6,433 bases of DNA from Candidatus Kerfeldbacteria bacterium. GTDB lineage: Bacteria; Patescibacteriota; Patescibacteriia; SBBC01. The stretch spans positions 1-6,433 of the forward strand of contig JACQKI010000029.1 in the NCBI GenBank assembly GCA_016204645.1, given 5' to 3'. The translations under genes were made by a program, and so were the position numbers. Positions within the stretch are counted from its first letter, which is position 1; each line of letters begins with the position of its first letter. The notes under the pieces were generated by a model, which did not search any database, was not told the origin of the DNA, and worked only from the letters and a program-made list of their open reading frames with translations. Shown here in pieces: positions 1-5,423 of the stretch.

Positions 1-429
1 GTCTCGGGGCAAACTCCAGCACACAAGCTCTGGGAAGACAAAAAGCATCTTGCATTCTTGTCGATATTCCCAAACACGAAGGGTTTTTCGGTTGTCATTC
101 CAAAAACACATTACTCGAGTTACATTTTTGACGTGCCGCAAGCAGTAATGATGGATCTGGTTCTAGCTTCAAAAAAAGTCGCCCAGCTTCTCGATCAGAA
201 GTTGGCTGACGTGGGTCGGACCGGAATGATATTCGAGGGCTTCGGTATCGATCACCTCCACGCTAAACTCTTTCCAATGCACGGAACTAACACGAAAAAC
301 TGGAAACCAATCAAGTCTAATGTCGATAAGTACTTCGAACAATACGAGGGCTATATTTCCTCACACGATTCACATCGAGCGAGCGATAAGGATCTCGCCG
401 AGTTAGCCAGGATTATTCGAGGACAATAG
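1..429 (+). CDS. HIT-family nucleotide-binding protein (5' end cut off by window)
   Basis: The reading frame is open from base 1 to the TAG at 427-429, giving 142 visible residues. The TTG at 58 is an internal Leu: the residues before it (WEDKKHLAFL) continue smoothly into the HIT fold signature FPNTKGFSVVIPKTHY, so the true start lies upstream. HIT proteins are small nucleotide hydrolases or transferases acting on substrates such as AMP-lysine, Ap4A or adenylated nucleic acid. The active-site motif is at visible residues 84-92, DHLHAKLFP. The first two histidines (H85, H87) match the HxHxH triad, and the middle one is the usual nucleophile. The third position is Lys89 instead of His. The N-terminal Cys-x-x-Cys zinc site of many HIT proteins, if present, would be outside the window. 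Family assignment is firm; the substrate is unknown. I see no partner gene on this strand. Confidence 0.88.
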   Translation, partial: VSGQTPAHKLWEDKKHLAFLSIFPNTKGFSVVIPKTHYSSYIFDVPQAVMMDLVLASKKVAQLLDQKLADVGRTGMIFEGFGIDHLHAKLFPMHGTNTKNWKPIKSNVDKYFEQYEGYISSHDSHRASDKDLAELARIIRGQ

Positions 430-575
430 TAGTCCTGACGTACTGAACATTGAATTTATTCTTCAGCATCTAGTTGAAGTACGTGGTCTTGAATAAGAGC
501 AAGGAATTTGTTGGGGTTCCCCCATGGTCTAGCTTCTTGAGTTGATTCGGGATTCACGCGCGTGATGAACGCCAA

Positions 576-638
576 CAATCCGCCTCTTTTAGAGACGGAT
601 TGCGGGCAGCGTTCCGGGGATCCCGCCGCGTGGCGGGA
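576..638 (-). other. Pair of GC-rich inverted repeats downstream of tRNA-Asn; possible structured RNA or dispersed repeat
   Basis: Two stems lie close together. Bases 576-587 pair with 591-602 around a 3-nt loop; read on the minus strand this is a 12-bp stem with a single G-U wobble, while the plus strand has a C-A mismatch there, which favours a minus-strand RNA. Bases 621-627 pair perfectly with 632-638 around a GCGT loop. Neither stem is followed by a U-tract on either strand, so they are not standard terminators. They sit 3' of the minus-strand tRNA-Asn. The rest of 430-696 has weaker repeats (a 7-bp pair at 438-444/478-484, a 12-bp palindrome at 554-565) and no convincing gene. The function is unknown. 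Confidence 0.4.
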
Positions 639-696
639 CGACCAACCCCGCACCGGAGACCTAGATTTTTTGTTTGATTAATCTTGAAAATACTGG

Positions 697-772
697 TGGC
701 TCCGGGGGCAGGACTCGAACCTGCGGTATCCGCGTTAACAGCGCGGCGTTGTACCAACTCAACTACCCCGGA
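697..772 (-). tRNA. tRNA-Asn (GUU)
   Basis: The reverse complement folds into a full 76-nt cloverleaf. The acceptor strands are TCCGGGG (766-772) and CCCCGGA (701-707). The D stem is GTTG/CAAC, the anticodon stem CCGCG/CGCGG with loop CTGTTAA, the variable loop ATACC, and the T stem GCAGG/CCTGC with loop TTCGAGT. The anticodon GTT reads Asn codons, and the discriminator base G73 fits an Asn tRNA. The 3' CCA is encoded (697-699). It lies downstream of the T4SS-like operon on the same strand but is separated from it by a terminator-like hairpin, so it is probably transcribed separately; I could not identify a convincing promoter for it. Confidence 0.97.
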
Positions 773-850
773 ACGTGACCCCTCCCTAGCCAGTGCCCGT
801 CGCTAAGGCTCGGGCGCTTGGCCTAACCTCCAATTTCCAAGAGGGGGCTA

Positions 851-881
851 ACAAAAATGACCGGCGTTTCTTCCGCCGGCC
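851..881 (-). terminator. Rho-independent terminator of the ATPase-pilin operon
   Basis: Bases 861-866 (CCGGCG) pair with 874-879 (CGCCGG) around a 7-nt loop. On the minus strand the stem is followed within three bases by a run of five U (complement of 853-857). It lies about 100 nt past the pilin stop codon and before the tRNA, where the end of the operon is expected. Smaller stems at 896-909 and 922-941 lie between it and the pilin stop. Confidence 0.75.
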
Positions 882-980
882 AGCACGCCCACCAACCGCT
901 AGCCAGCGGGTAAAAGATTATTTGCGTTATTGTTGACGCAATTCACGGCAGCCGCACTCTATCGCACTAGGTATTGACCG

Positions 981-1337
981 TCAAGAGGTGACGTTTCGGG
1001 TCGTGCCAGCCACGAAGATGACAATCGCCCAAGCGATTAAAACAATCACGATTCCAACTATTGAGGCCACAAACATGTTACGAGCAAAATTTTTTACCTT
1101 GTCGCTTGAACCAGACCAGGCGTAGTTCGCACCTGCCAAAACAACCATTGAAAAAAGAGCTACGACCACAAGCAATCCAAGCAGTATCCGGATAATATTT
1201 ACCGTGCTGTCCTTCAAATCCGCCGTTCCTAATCCCACTCCACCGCCAACATCTTCGATCGAAAACGGCGTGGCCGCGTACACCATGGTGGACTGCAGCA
1301 GCGGGACGAACGTAACGACGAAAAACAATCGGCGCAT
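981..1337 (-). CDS. T4SS-type pilin-like membrane protein (VirB2/TrbC-like)
   Basis: This 118-residue protein has the layout of VirB2/TrbC-type pilins and the pilin-like proteins common in Patescibacteria. A cleavable signal peptide spans about residues 1-21 (positive MRR, hydrophobic core, VYA-A cleavage site). A short Gly-rich segment follows (IEDVGGGVGLGTADL, 27-41). Then comes a first hydrophobic helix at about 48-70, a positively charged loop (SSDKVKNFARN, 77-87) and a second helix at about 88-110. In the family the two helices sit in the membrane and the subunit can assemble into a pilus or channel. It is the last gene of the operon. Its ATG shares one base with the TGA of the ATPase gene (TGATG), and a GGAGG sits five bases before the start, inside the ATPase gene, so it can be translated both by coupling and independently. 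The family call is good; pilus assembly by this protein is inference. Confidence 0.8.
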   Translation of the reverse strand: MRRLFFVVTFVPLLQSTMVYAATPFSIEDVGGGVGLGTADLKDSTVNIIRILLGLLVVVALFSMVVLAGANYAWSGSSDKVKNFARNMFVASIVGIVIVLIAWAIVIFVAGTTRNVTS

Positions 1338-3913
1338 CAGAACCTCCGTTCTGCCATGGGCTGGGCCGGCGGAGGAGCAGCGACCGAGCCGAGCCGGCTG
1401 CGCTCCAAGATTTCGGCTTCGACGATGGCTTGGTCGCGGCCGTACTTCAGGCGCGACAGCTGCTTCACCTCGGTCGCAATCGCCGGACTGCCGGGCCAGG
1501 GCGGGAACGTGGCTAAGCTGAACGGCTTCGTCACGCGGTTGTCGACCAGTAAGCGGACGTAGGCGTTGAAGCGGTCGATGTTGACCAGGTCGAACAGGGA
1601 AAACACCGGAGCAAACTGCTTCTCCAGAATTTCCGCGTCTTCGACCCCGATCCTGAACGCCAGCAACGTGCCGACGTTGCCCAGCACGGCGTCGCGGATC
1701 TTGGTGTCCTGGCCCTGGACCAGCTGGCCCATGTACTGGTGTGCCATGGTCAGGTTGAGCTTGTACTTCCGCGCTTCCGACAGGATGGTGGCGATCGAAT
1801 CAGTGATGAAATTCTGGAATTCATCGATGTACAGGTAGAAGTCGTTGCGCTGCGGCTCGGGCACGTCAGCCCGGGACAAAGCTGCCATCTGCAGCTTAGA
1901 GACAATAATCAATCCAAGGAGGTTAGCATTGACTTCGCCGACCTTGCCCTTCGACAGGTTGACCAGCAGGATTTTCTTCTGGTCCATCATCTGACGCAGG
2001 TTGAAGCCAGAGCTCGGCTGGCCGATGATGTTGCGCATCATCGCGTTCTCGACGAACCGGCCGACCTTGGATACCAGGTAGCCGAGCATCTCCGACTTGT
2101 GGAAGTCTGAAGTCTTGGCCATTTCCTTTTCCCAGAAGGCCCGGACCACCGGGTCGGTCACCTTTGCGACCTTGTACTTTTGGAAAGCCGTATCCGTGAA
2201 CATCCGCGGGATTTCCGCGATCGTGCCGGGCGACTGACGGTCTTCCATCAGCGTCAGCATGGCGTTGCGCATGTTGTGCTCGAACATCGGGCCGATCATC
2301 TCCGGCGGGAAGAGCTTGTAGAAAATGGCGATCATCTCCTGGACGGCGAAGTCGCGTTCCTGGACGCTACCCGCCTCAAGCATGTTCAAGCCGACCGGCC
2401 GCTCGACGTCCGAAGGGTCGAAGTACACCACGTCGTCGAAGCGCTCGCGCGGAATGCTCTGGATGACGTCCTCGACCAGCGAACCGTGTGGGTCGACCAC
2501 GCACACGCCCTCGCCCGCCCGGATGTCCTGCTTGGCCATTTCGGCCATCAGCACCGACTTTCCCGAGCCGGTCATACCGATGATGTAGACGTGCCGGCGG
2601 CGATCGTCGCGCTTGATCCGGACCAGCTGCTCAACGCCGCGGAAAACGTTCTTGCCCAGGCTGATGCCCCCGGCCGGTAGGTTGGCCGGCGCCGGCGCGG
2701 TCCGGGCGTGCAGCCACAGGATGTTCGGCGTCTCGGTCGTCGGCAGCGGCAGGTGCCAGAGCGAGGTCAGCTCTTCGCTGTTGAGGATGAACCGATGACG
2801 ATGGCTGAAGTGCCGATAGATGAAAGCTTTGATGAATGCGCTTCGGCGCAGCAAGCGTCGGCGGACAAAACCGTTCTCCGTTTCCTGCCCGCGATACTGG
2901 GTAAAGGCGTTGGTGATGTTAATTAAATTTGCCCGCGTCCGTTGCTGGTCCGGCGCCGAGGACAGCAAGCGGATGTTGACTTCAAAGCCGGGCTTGCTGG
3001 CTTTTTCCTCGAGCGCTTTAACCAACTCCTGCTCCATCGGCGTCAGGTACGGCATCCGGAACTGGTTGGACTGCCCAGGAGTGGACGTGCTCAGGCTGCT
3101 GGTCGAGACCTTAGCCGCGCTCTTGAGCGCGCCGGCCAAACCGGCCGCGCCCATGGCTTCGGACAGCTGCTTGCCGTGCTGGAGCTTATGGGCCACCCGC
3201 TGCCCAGTTTGCTGCCAGTGTCCGCGAGCCGGTCGCAGCAGGATCTGAATGGCCGCGCCAGCGTCGTCGCCGATCTTCGACAGCACGTTGGTCAGTGCAT
3301 TGAGCGGATCAGCGTCGAGCTTCTTGTAGCTGCGAATCGGAAACATGCTGCGTTTCGTCAGGTGCAGGTAGCCGGCCATAATCGGACCCCGCGGCGAAAA
3401 AATGTTGTAGTCGGGCACTTCCTCAAGCTGGGCTTTCGGGTACTGGGCGTGCAGCTGCAGCTCGACCAGCTGCTGCAGGAAGCGCGGCACGATCACAAAA
3501 AATTTGATTAATCCCTGGTCAGCCACGATCTCTAAGGCCAGCTCGTCGTGCCGACCGAACCAGAAGTTATCCCAAGCGTTCTTGATGACGTTGGCCGAAC
3601 GCTGAGCCGGCAGGCCGCCCAGGTTCAGGGCGAACGTTTCGAGCTGAGCCAGCACCTCTTTCGGATCCGGCGTCCGCTGGTGCTCGTCCTGGCTCTGCTC
3701 CTTCGGCACGGTCGCCAGCAGTACTACCTTCTGCATGCTGGCTGACGTCCGGGCCAGGTAGTGCAGCAGCCACCGGAGCGCGATCACCGTACCTGCAATG
3801 CCGCTCACGGCCGCTGTCAGCCACGTCGCCGCGTTCAAAGTCTGCGCACCGGAAATCCCGGCCACGGCACTGGCCACCGAATCGACTTCGAGCGTTGGAG
3901 CCGTGGTCAGCAT
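1337..3913 (-). CDS. VirD4/TraG/HerA-like P-loop ATPase with N-terminal membrane anchor (T4SS-type)
   Basis: This 858-residue protein has one predicted membrane helix near the N terminus (about 31-50). A long N-terminal region of unrecognised fold follows (about 70-430), with a Gly/Ala/Ser-rich stretch at about 254-281. The ATPase core begins near 440. Walker A is GMTGSGKS (446-453), followed by the typical CVVDPHG strand (471-477). Walker B is FYLYIDEFQNF (692-702), with Asp697 and Glu698 as the likely metal and catalytic residues. A sensor-like LTMAHQYMGQL lies at 721-731, and Arg754 in FRIG could be an inter-subunit arginine. The tail is Pro/Ala-rich (845-852). These motifs place it with hexameric coupling ATPases of DNA translocation or conjugation; the substrate here is unknown. 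The start follows the upstream stop by 2 nt and has no clear ribosome site, which suggests translational coupling. VirB4-type is an alternative, but the PHG strand and Walker B context look more VirD4/HerA-like. Confidence 0.85.
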   Translation of the reverse strand: MLTTAPTLEVDSVASAVAGISGAQTLNAATWLTAAVSGIAGTVIALRWLLHYLARTSASMQKVVLLATVPKEQSQDEHQRTPDPKEVLAQLETFALNLGGLPAQRSANVIKNAWDNFWFGRHDELALEIVADQGLIKFFVIVPRFLQQLVELQLHAQYPKAQLEEVPDYNIFSPRGPIMAGYLHLTKRSMFPIRSYKKLDADPLNALTNVLSKIGDDAGAAIQILLRPARGHWQQTGQRVAHKLQHGKQLSEAMGAAGLAGALKSAAKVSTSSLSTSTPGQSNQFRMPYLTPMEQELVKALEEKASKPGFEVNIRLLSSAPDQQRTRANLINITNAFTQYRGQETENGFVRRRLLRRSAFIKAFIYRHFSHRHRFILNSEELTSLWHLPLPTTETPNILWLHARTAPAPANLPAGGISLGKNVFRGVEQLVRIKRDDRRRHVYIIGMTGSGKSVLMAEMAKQDIRAGEGVCVVDPHGSLVEDVIQSIPRERFDDVVYFDPSDVERPVGLNMLEAGSVQERDFAVQEMIAIFYKLFPPEMIGPMFEHNMRNAMLTLMEDRQSPGTIAEIPRMFTDTAFQKYKVAKVTDPVVRAFWEKEMAKTSDFHKSEMLGYLVSKVGRFVENAMMRNIIGQPSSGFNLRQMMDQKKILLVNLSKGKVGEVNANLLGLIIVSKLQMAALSRADVPEPQRNDFYLYIDEFQNFITDSIATILSEARKYKLNLTMAHQYMGQLVQGQDTKIRDAVLGNVGTLLAFRIGVEDAEILEKQFAPVFSLFDLVNIDRFNAYVRLLVDNRVTKPFSLATFPPWPGSPAIATEVKQLSRLKYGRDQAIVEAEILERSRLGSVAAPPPAQPMAERRF
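1343..1347 (-). promoter_or_regulatory. Ribosome binding site of the pilin-like gene
   Basis: The minus strand reads GGAGG, then TTCTG, then ATG. This is a near-ideal Shine-Dalgarno with 5-nt spacing, placed inside the last codons of the ATPase gene. The two upstream genes of the operon lack such a site, so the pilin may be made in higher amounts than the ATPase, as expected for a structural subunit. Confidence 0.8.
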
Positions 3914-3915
3914 CG

Positions 3916-4440
3916 CTACCGGTGGTGCAACCGGTCGCGGACGGCCAGCACTCGGTCGGTTTTAATTTTAGCTTCTTGCTCGAGGAAGAACTTACTGACG
4001 CCCGGAATCAGGCGCAGCCAGCGGCGGATCAGGTCGAGAATGGTTTTTACCTTGAGCTTGGCCTGCTCGAGCAGCCGGCGGACGGCCGCGGCCGTCCGCT
4101 CGCCCTCAACTCGAAACACCCGCTGCTGCGACGGGGACATGGTCCGGTACATTGGGCCGAGGTCAGCGCTGAGAATATCTTCAATTTCTTTGACCAGCGG
4201 ATCGAGGCTGGCTGGCCTGGCCGCGGCGGCCGGTCCGGCCCCGCTCGGACGCTCGCGTCGATCAGTCGGTTGAGCCTCGAGAATTTTCCGCTCAATGCGT
4301 TCGGTTTCGGTTTCCGGTTCGGTTTCTCGCTCAACCCGAACCGGCACCTGGCGCTCTTGATCAGGACGACGGAGCTCAGGACGCGGTTGGTCTCCGCGTC
4401 GTGGCTCTCGGTAGCCTAGGCCTGGTGTTCCGTTTGGCAC
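3916..4440 (-). CDS. Uncharacterised operon-leading protein with disordered N terminus and helical C-terminal domain
   Basis: This 174-residue protein begins at GTG (an in-frame TGA lies upstream, and the promoter is close). I assign no function. Residues 1-75 are rich in Arg, Pro, Glu and Thr, include a charged repeat-like run (ERETEPETETERIER, 37-51), and look disordered. From about 78 on it looks folded and mostly helical: an acidic segment (LVKEIEDILSADLG), then MSPSQQRVFRVEGERTAAAVRRLL, then a Lys/Arg-rich amphipathic stretch ending in LRLIPGVSKFFLEQEAKIK (142-160). I have a memory of similar C-terminal segments in Patescibacterial genes next to this type of ATPase; this is unverified. 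No signal peptide or membrane helix is evident, so a cytoplasmic or membrane-surface partner of the ATPase is a reasonable inference. It is the first gene of the operon, 2 nt before the ATPase start. A GTG at codon 33 is a weaker alternative start. Confidence 0.75.
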   Translation of the reverse strand: MPNGTPGLGYREPRRGDQPRPELRRPDQERQVPVRVERETEPETETERIERKILEAQPTDRRERPSGAGPAAAARPASLDPLVKEIEDILSADLGPMYRTMSPSQQRVFRVEGERTAAAVRRLLEQAKLKVKTILDLIRRWLRLIPGVSKFFLEQEAKIKTDRVLAVRDRLHHR

Positions 4441-4481
4441 GTGGTCAAAGCTAAGGTTAGCAGTTTGTTTTCAGTGCTTGA

Positions 4482-4510
4482 ATTATAGCAGAAAACAGCG
4501 AATTTTTCAA
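4482..4510 (-). promoter_or_regulatory. Sigma70-type promoter of the T4SS-like operon
   Basis: On the minus strand, TTGAAA (4505-4510) and TATAAT (4482-4487) are separated by exactly 17 bases. This is a full-consensus -10 and a 5/6 -35. Transcription should start near 4475, leaving a leader of roughly 35 nt before the GTG start of the 174-residue gene. It is the only strong minus-strand promoter I see before the operon. Confidence 0.85.
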
Positions 4511-4529
4511 TCGAACACCTGATTTGCTC

Positions 4530-4557
4530 TTGACTTTTCTGGTGGATGTGCTATGCT
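4530..4557 (+). promoter_or_regulatory. Promoter of the exported orphan gene
   Basis: TTGACT (4530-4535) and TATGCT (4552-4557) are 16 bases apart. The predicted transcription start is about 4564, giving a leader of about 70 nt. Its -35 box is only 19 bp from the -35 box of the divergent operon promoter, so RNA polymerases or a regulator could interact across the two. Confidence 0.7.
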
Positions 4558-4597
4558 GCCAAGCTTTTTTGACGCTCCCGCAGCAACTCTAAACTGC

Positions 4598-4614
4598 TCC
4601 TCACGCAGTGAGGA
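4598..4614 (+). promoter_or_regulatory. Perfect leader hairpin upstream of the orphan gene's ribosome site
   Basis: TCCTCAC (4598-4604) and GTGAGGA (4608-4614) form a perfect 7-bp stem with a GCA loop in the leader. It ends 9 nt before the Shine-Dalgarno. The 3' arm contains the in-frame GTG at 4608, which a gene finder might choose as the start; burial in a stem and the lack of a good ribosome site argue against that start. It could stabilise the mRNA or act as a protein-binding site. Confidence 0.55.
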
Positions 4615-4623
4615 TGCGCACGG

Positions 4624-4629
4624 AAAGGG
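4624..4629 (+). promoter_or_regulatory. Ribosome binding site deciding the orphan gene's start
   Basis: AAAGGG lies 5 nt before the ATG at 4635. Starting there places MKK directly ahead of the hydrophobic core of a signal peptide, whereas the upstream GTG would add nine charged residues. The ATG at 4635 is therefore preferred. Confidence 0.7.
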
Positions 4630-4634
4630 CGTAC

Positions 4635-5318
4635 ATGAAGAAGCTGCTGCTCGTTGTCAGCCTAGGGCTGGCGTGTCTCACCCAGTCGTCGTGCTTCTTT
4701 CACGGGTACTACATCGTGAAGGGGGTGCGGAACACCGGCTACACGCACCACGTGGTCAAGCGGACCGAAGTACTGGTCGAGCACGGAACGTACCTCGTTC
4801 CGTCGTCTGATCCTGGTACCGCCTACCTGGTGGCCTTCACCGGCCGCAGGGTCGCGCACGCCGAGACGCTCGGAGTGTTCAGCCGCATGGACGGCTACTT
4901 CCTCGGCAACATCGAGGGGTACCGCTACCAGGTGCCGATTCCGTTCTACGGCCTGAACAACAGGTACCCGCTCGTGCCGGTTGGGTTTACCAACCGGACA
5001 GCATCCACGCTCGAGGTGTACCTCTTCCACCCCCGGCAGCACCGGACCATGCTCGGCAGGTTCCCAGTGCCGGCCTGCGGCGAGCAGGTGGCGCTCGTGC
5101 CCGGCGGCCACATCGACGGGGTCGACATCCGCTGGACCAAGTCTGGTGGGCGCAACCCGGCCACCATCATCCCCGGCCCGGAAGGGACGACGATGATCTC
5201 CCCGTACGGATGGGGGGTCAAGACCTGGCGTGAGCTGGATCTCCAGGGCTGGCCGAGGTGCTCGGGGGTGATCTACAACGGCGTGATGCAGCCGGCGTAC
5301 ACCGACGTTCGTCGGTAG
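4635..5318 (+). CDS. Exported protein of unknown function, possible lipoprotein
   Basis: This 227-residue protein has an N terminus that is a clear export signal: MKK, a hydrophobic core LLLVVSLGLACL (4-15), then TQSSC. Cys20 could be a lipidation site (SSC), but Gln at -3 is unusual for a lipobox, so ordinary signal peptidase cleavage is also possible. The mature part is rich in Gly, Val, Tyr, Pro and Thr with alternating hydrophobic residues, suggesting a beta-rich fold. Segments such as VGFTNRTASTLEVYLF (116-131) and VALVPGGHIDGVDIRW (152-167) look like strands, and Cys148 and Cys209 could form a disulfide. I recognise no family and see no catalytic motif. Third codon positions are very GC-rich compared with the HIT gene. 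It stands alone, with its own promoter and terminator, divergent from the T4SS-like operon. Recent acquisition, or a high-expression surface protein, are both possible. Confidence 0.78.
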   Translation: MKKLLLVVSLGLACLTQSSCFFHGYYIVKGVRNTGYTHHVVKRTEVLVEHGTYLVPSSDPGTAYLVAFTGRRVAHAETLGVFSRMDGYFLGNIEGYRYQVPIPFYGLNNRYPLVPVGFTNRTASTLEVYLFHPRQHRTMLGRFPVPACGEQVALVPGGHIDGVDIRWTKSGGRNPATIIPGPEGTTMISPYGWGVKTWRELDLQGWPRCSGVIYNGVMQPAYTDVRR

Positions 5319-5335
5319 GCGACCACGGCTGGTCG
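5301..5335 (+). repeat. Two tandem small hairpins over and after the orphan gene stop
   Basis: ACCGAC (5301-5306) pairs with GTCGGT (5311-5316) around GTTC, overlapping the stop codon. CGACCA (5320-5325) pairs with TGGTCG (5330-5335) around CGGC. Both stems are perfect 6-bp pairs with 4-nt loops. Together with the terminator after them they make three consecutive hairpins at the mRNA 3' end, which could protect it from exonucleases. Confidence 0.5.
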
Positions 5336-5348
5336 TTGCTCGATACAC

Positions 5349-5385
5349 AAAGGGCGCCCGGAGCACGATGTTCCGAGCGCCCTTT
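5349..5385 (+). terminator. Strong hairpin terminator after the orphan gene
   Basis: AAAGGGCGC (5349-5357) pairs perfectly with GCGCCCTTT (5377-5385). After one mismatch an inner 7-bp stem (5359-5365 with 5369-5375, one G-U) closes a CGA loop. The T-rich tail is short (TTTAAACTTT). The A-tract on the other side makes it potentially bidirectional, so it may also stop the minus-strand transposase transcript, whose gene ends 18 nt away. Confidence 0.75.
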
Positions 5386-5398
5386 AAACTTTACATCG

Positions 5399-5423
5399 TG
5401 TTTTAGGTACGGACATTTGGCGG
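5399..5423 (+). repeat. Left terminal inverted repeat of the IS
   Basis: Bases 5404-5423 match the minus strand of 6385-6404 at 15 of 20 positions without gaps, sharing GACAT-TGGCGG. Similarity continues outward to TG at 5399 with one gap, and weakly inward (ATTCATG against TTTCCATG). The repeat contains the stop codon and last codons of the transposase gene. Confidence 0.6.

Noticed and set aside
58..60. TTG at 58 as start of the HIT gene
   Set aside because: The frame is open to base 1 and the residues before it belong to the conserved HIT N-terminal strand.
554..565. Perfect 12-bp palindrome TCACGCGCGTGA as a regulator site
   Set aside because: A palindrome of this length is expected about once or twice by chance in a window this size, and it is not next to any promoter I can see.
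456..653. 65-codon minus-strand reading frame starting at GTG
   Set aside because: It has no ribosome site and runs straight through both GC-rich hairpins, and its composition changes abruptly along its length. The C-terminal half (ARPWGNPNKFLALIQDHVLQ) looks somewhat protein-like, so a gene remnant is not fully excluded, but I cannot support a gene.
554..757. 67-codon minus-strand reading frame
   Set aside because: Its first third is the translated tRNA-Asn gene and the rest crosses the hairpin block.
1739..3511. Several long plus-strand reading frames (for example 1739-2110, 2180-2680, 2942-3511)
   Set aside because: They are antisense to the ATPase gene, rich in His/Arg/Asp as expected from reverse-frame translation of GC-rich coding DNA, and lack promoters or ribosome sites. 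The sense strand carries clear ATPase motifs.
3761..4419. Plus-strand frames 3761-4273 and 3895-4419
   Set aside because: They are shadows of the 174-residue gene and the ATPase start. The minus-strand promoter and the tight gene junction favour the minus-strand reading.
4608..4634. GTG at 4608 as start of the orphan gene
   Set aside because: It lies in the 3' arm of a perfect hairpin, has no suitable ribosome site, and would put charged residues ahead of an otherwise standard signal peptide.
4662..5366. 234-codon minus-strand frame opposite the orphan gene
   Set aside because: The plus strand has promoter, ribosome site, signal peptide and terminator in the right order; the minus frame has none and shows antisense-type composition.
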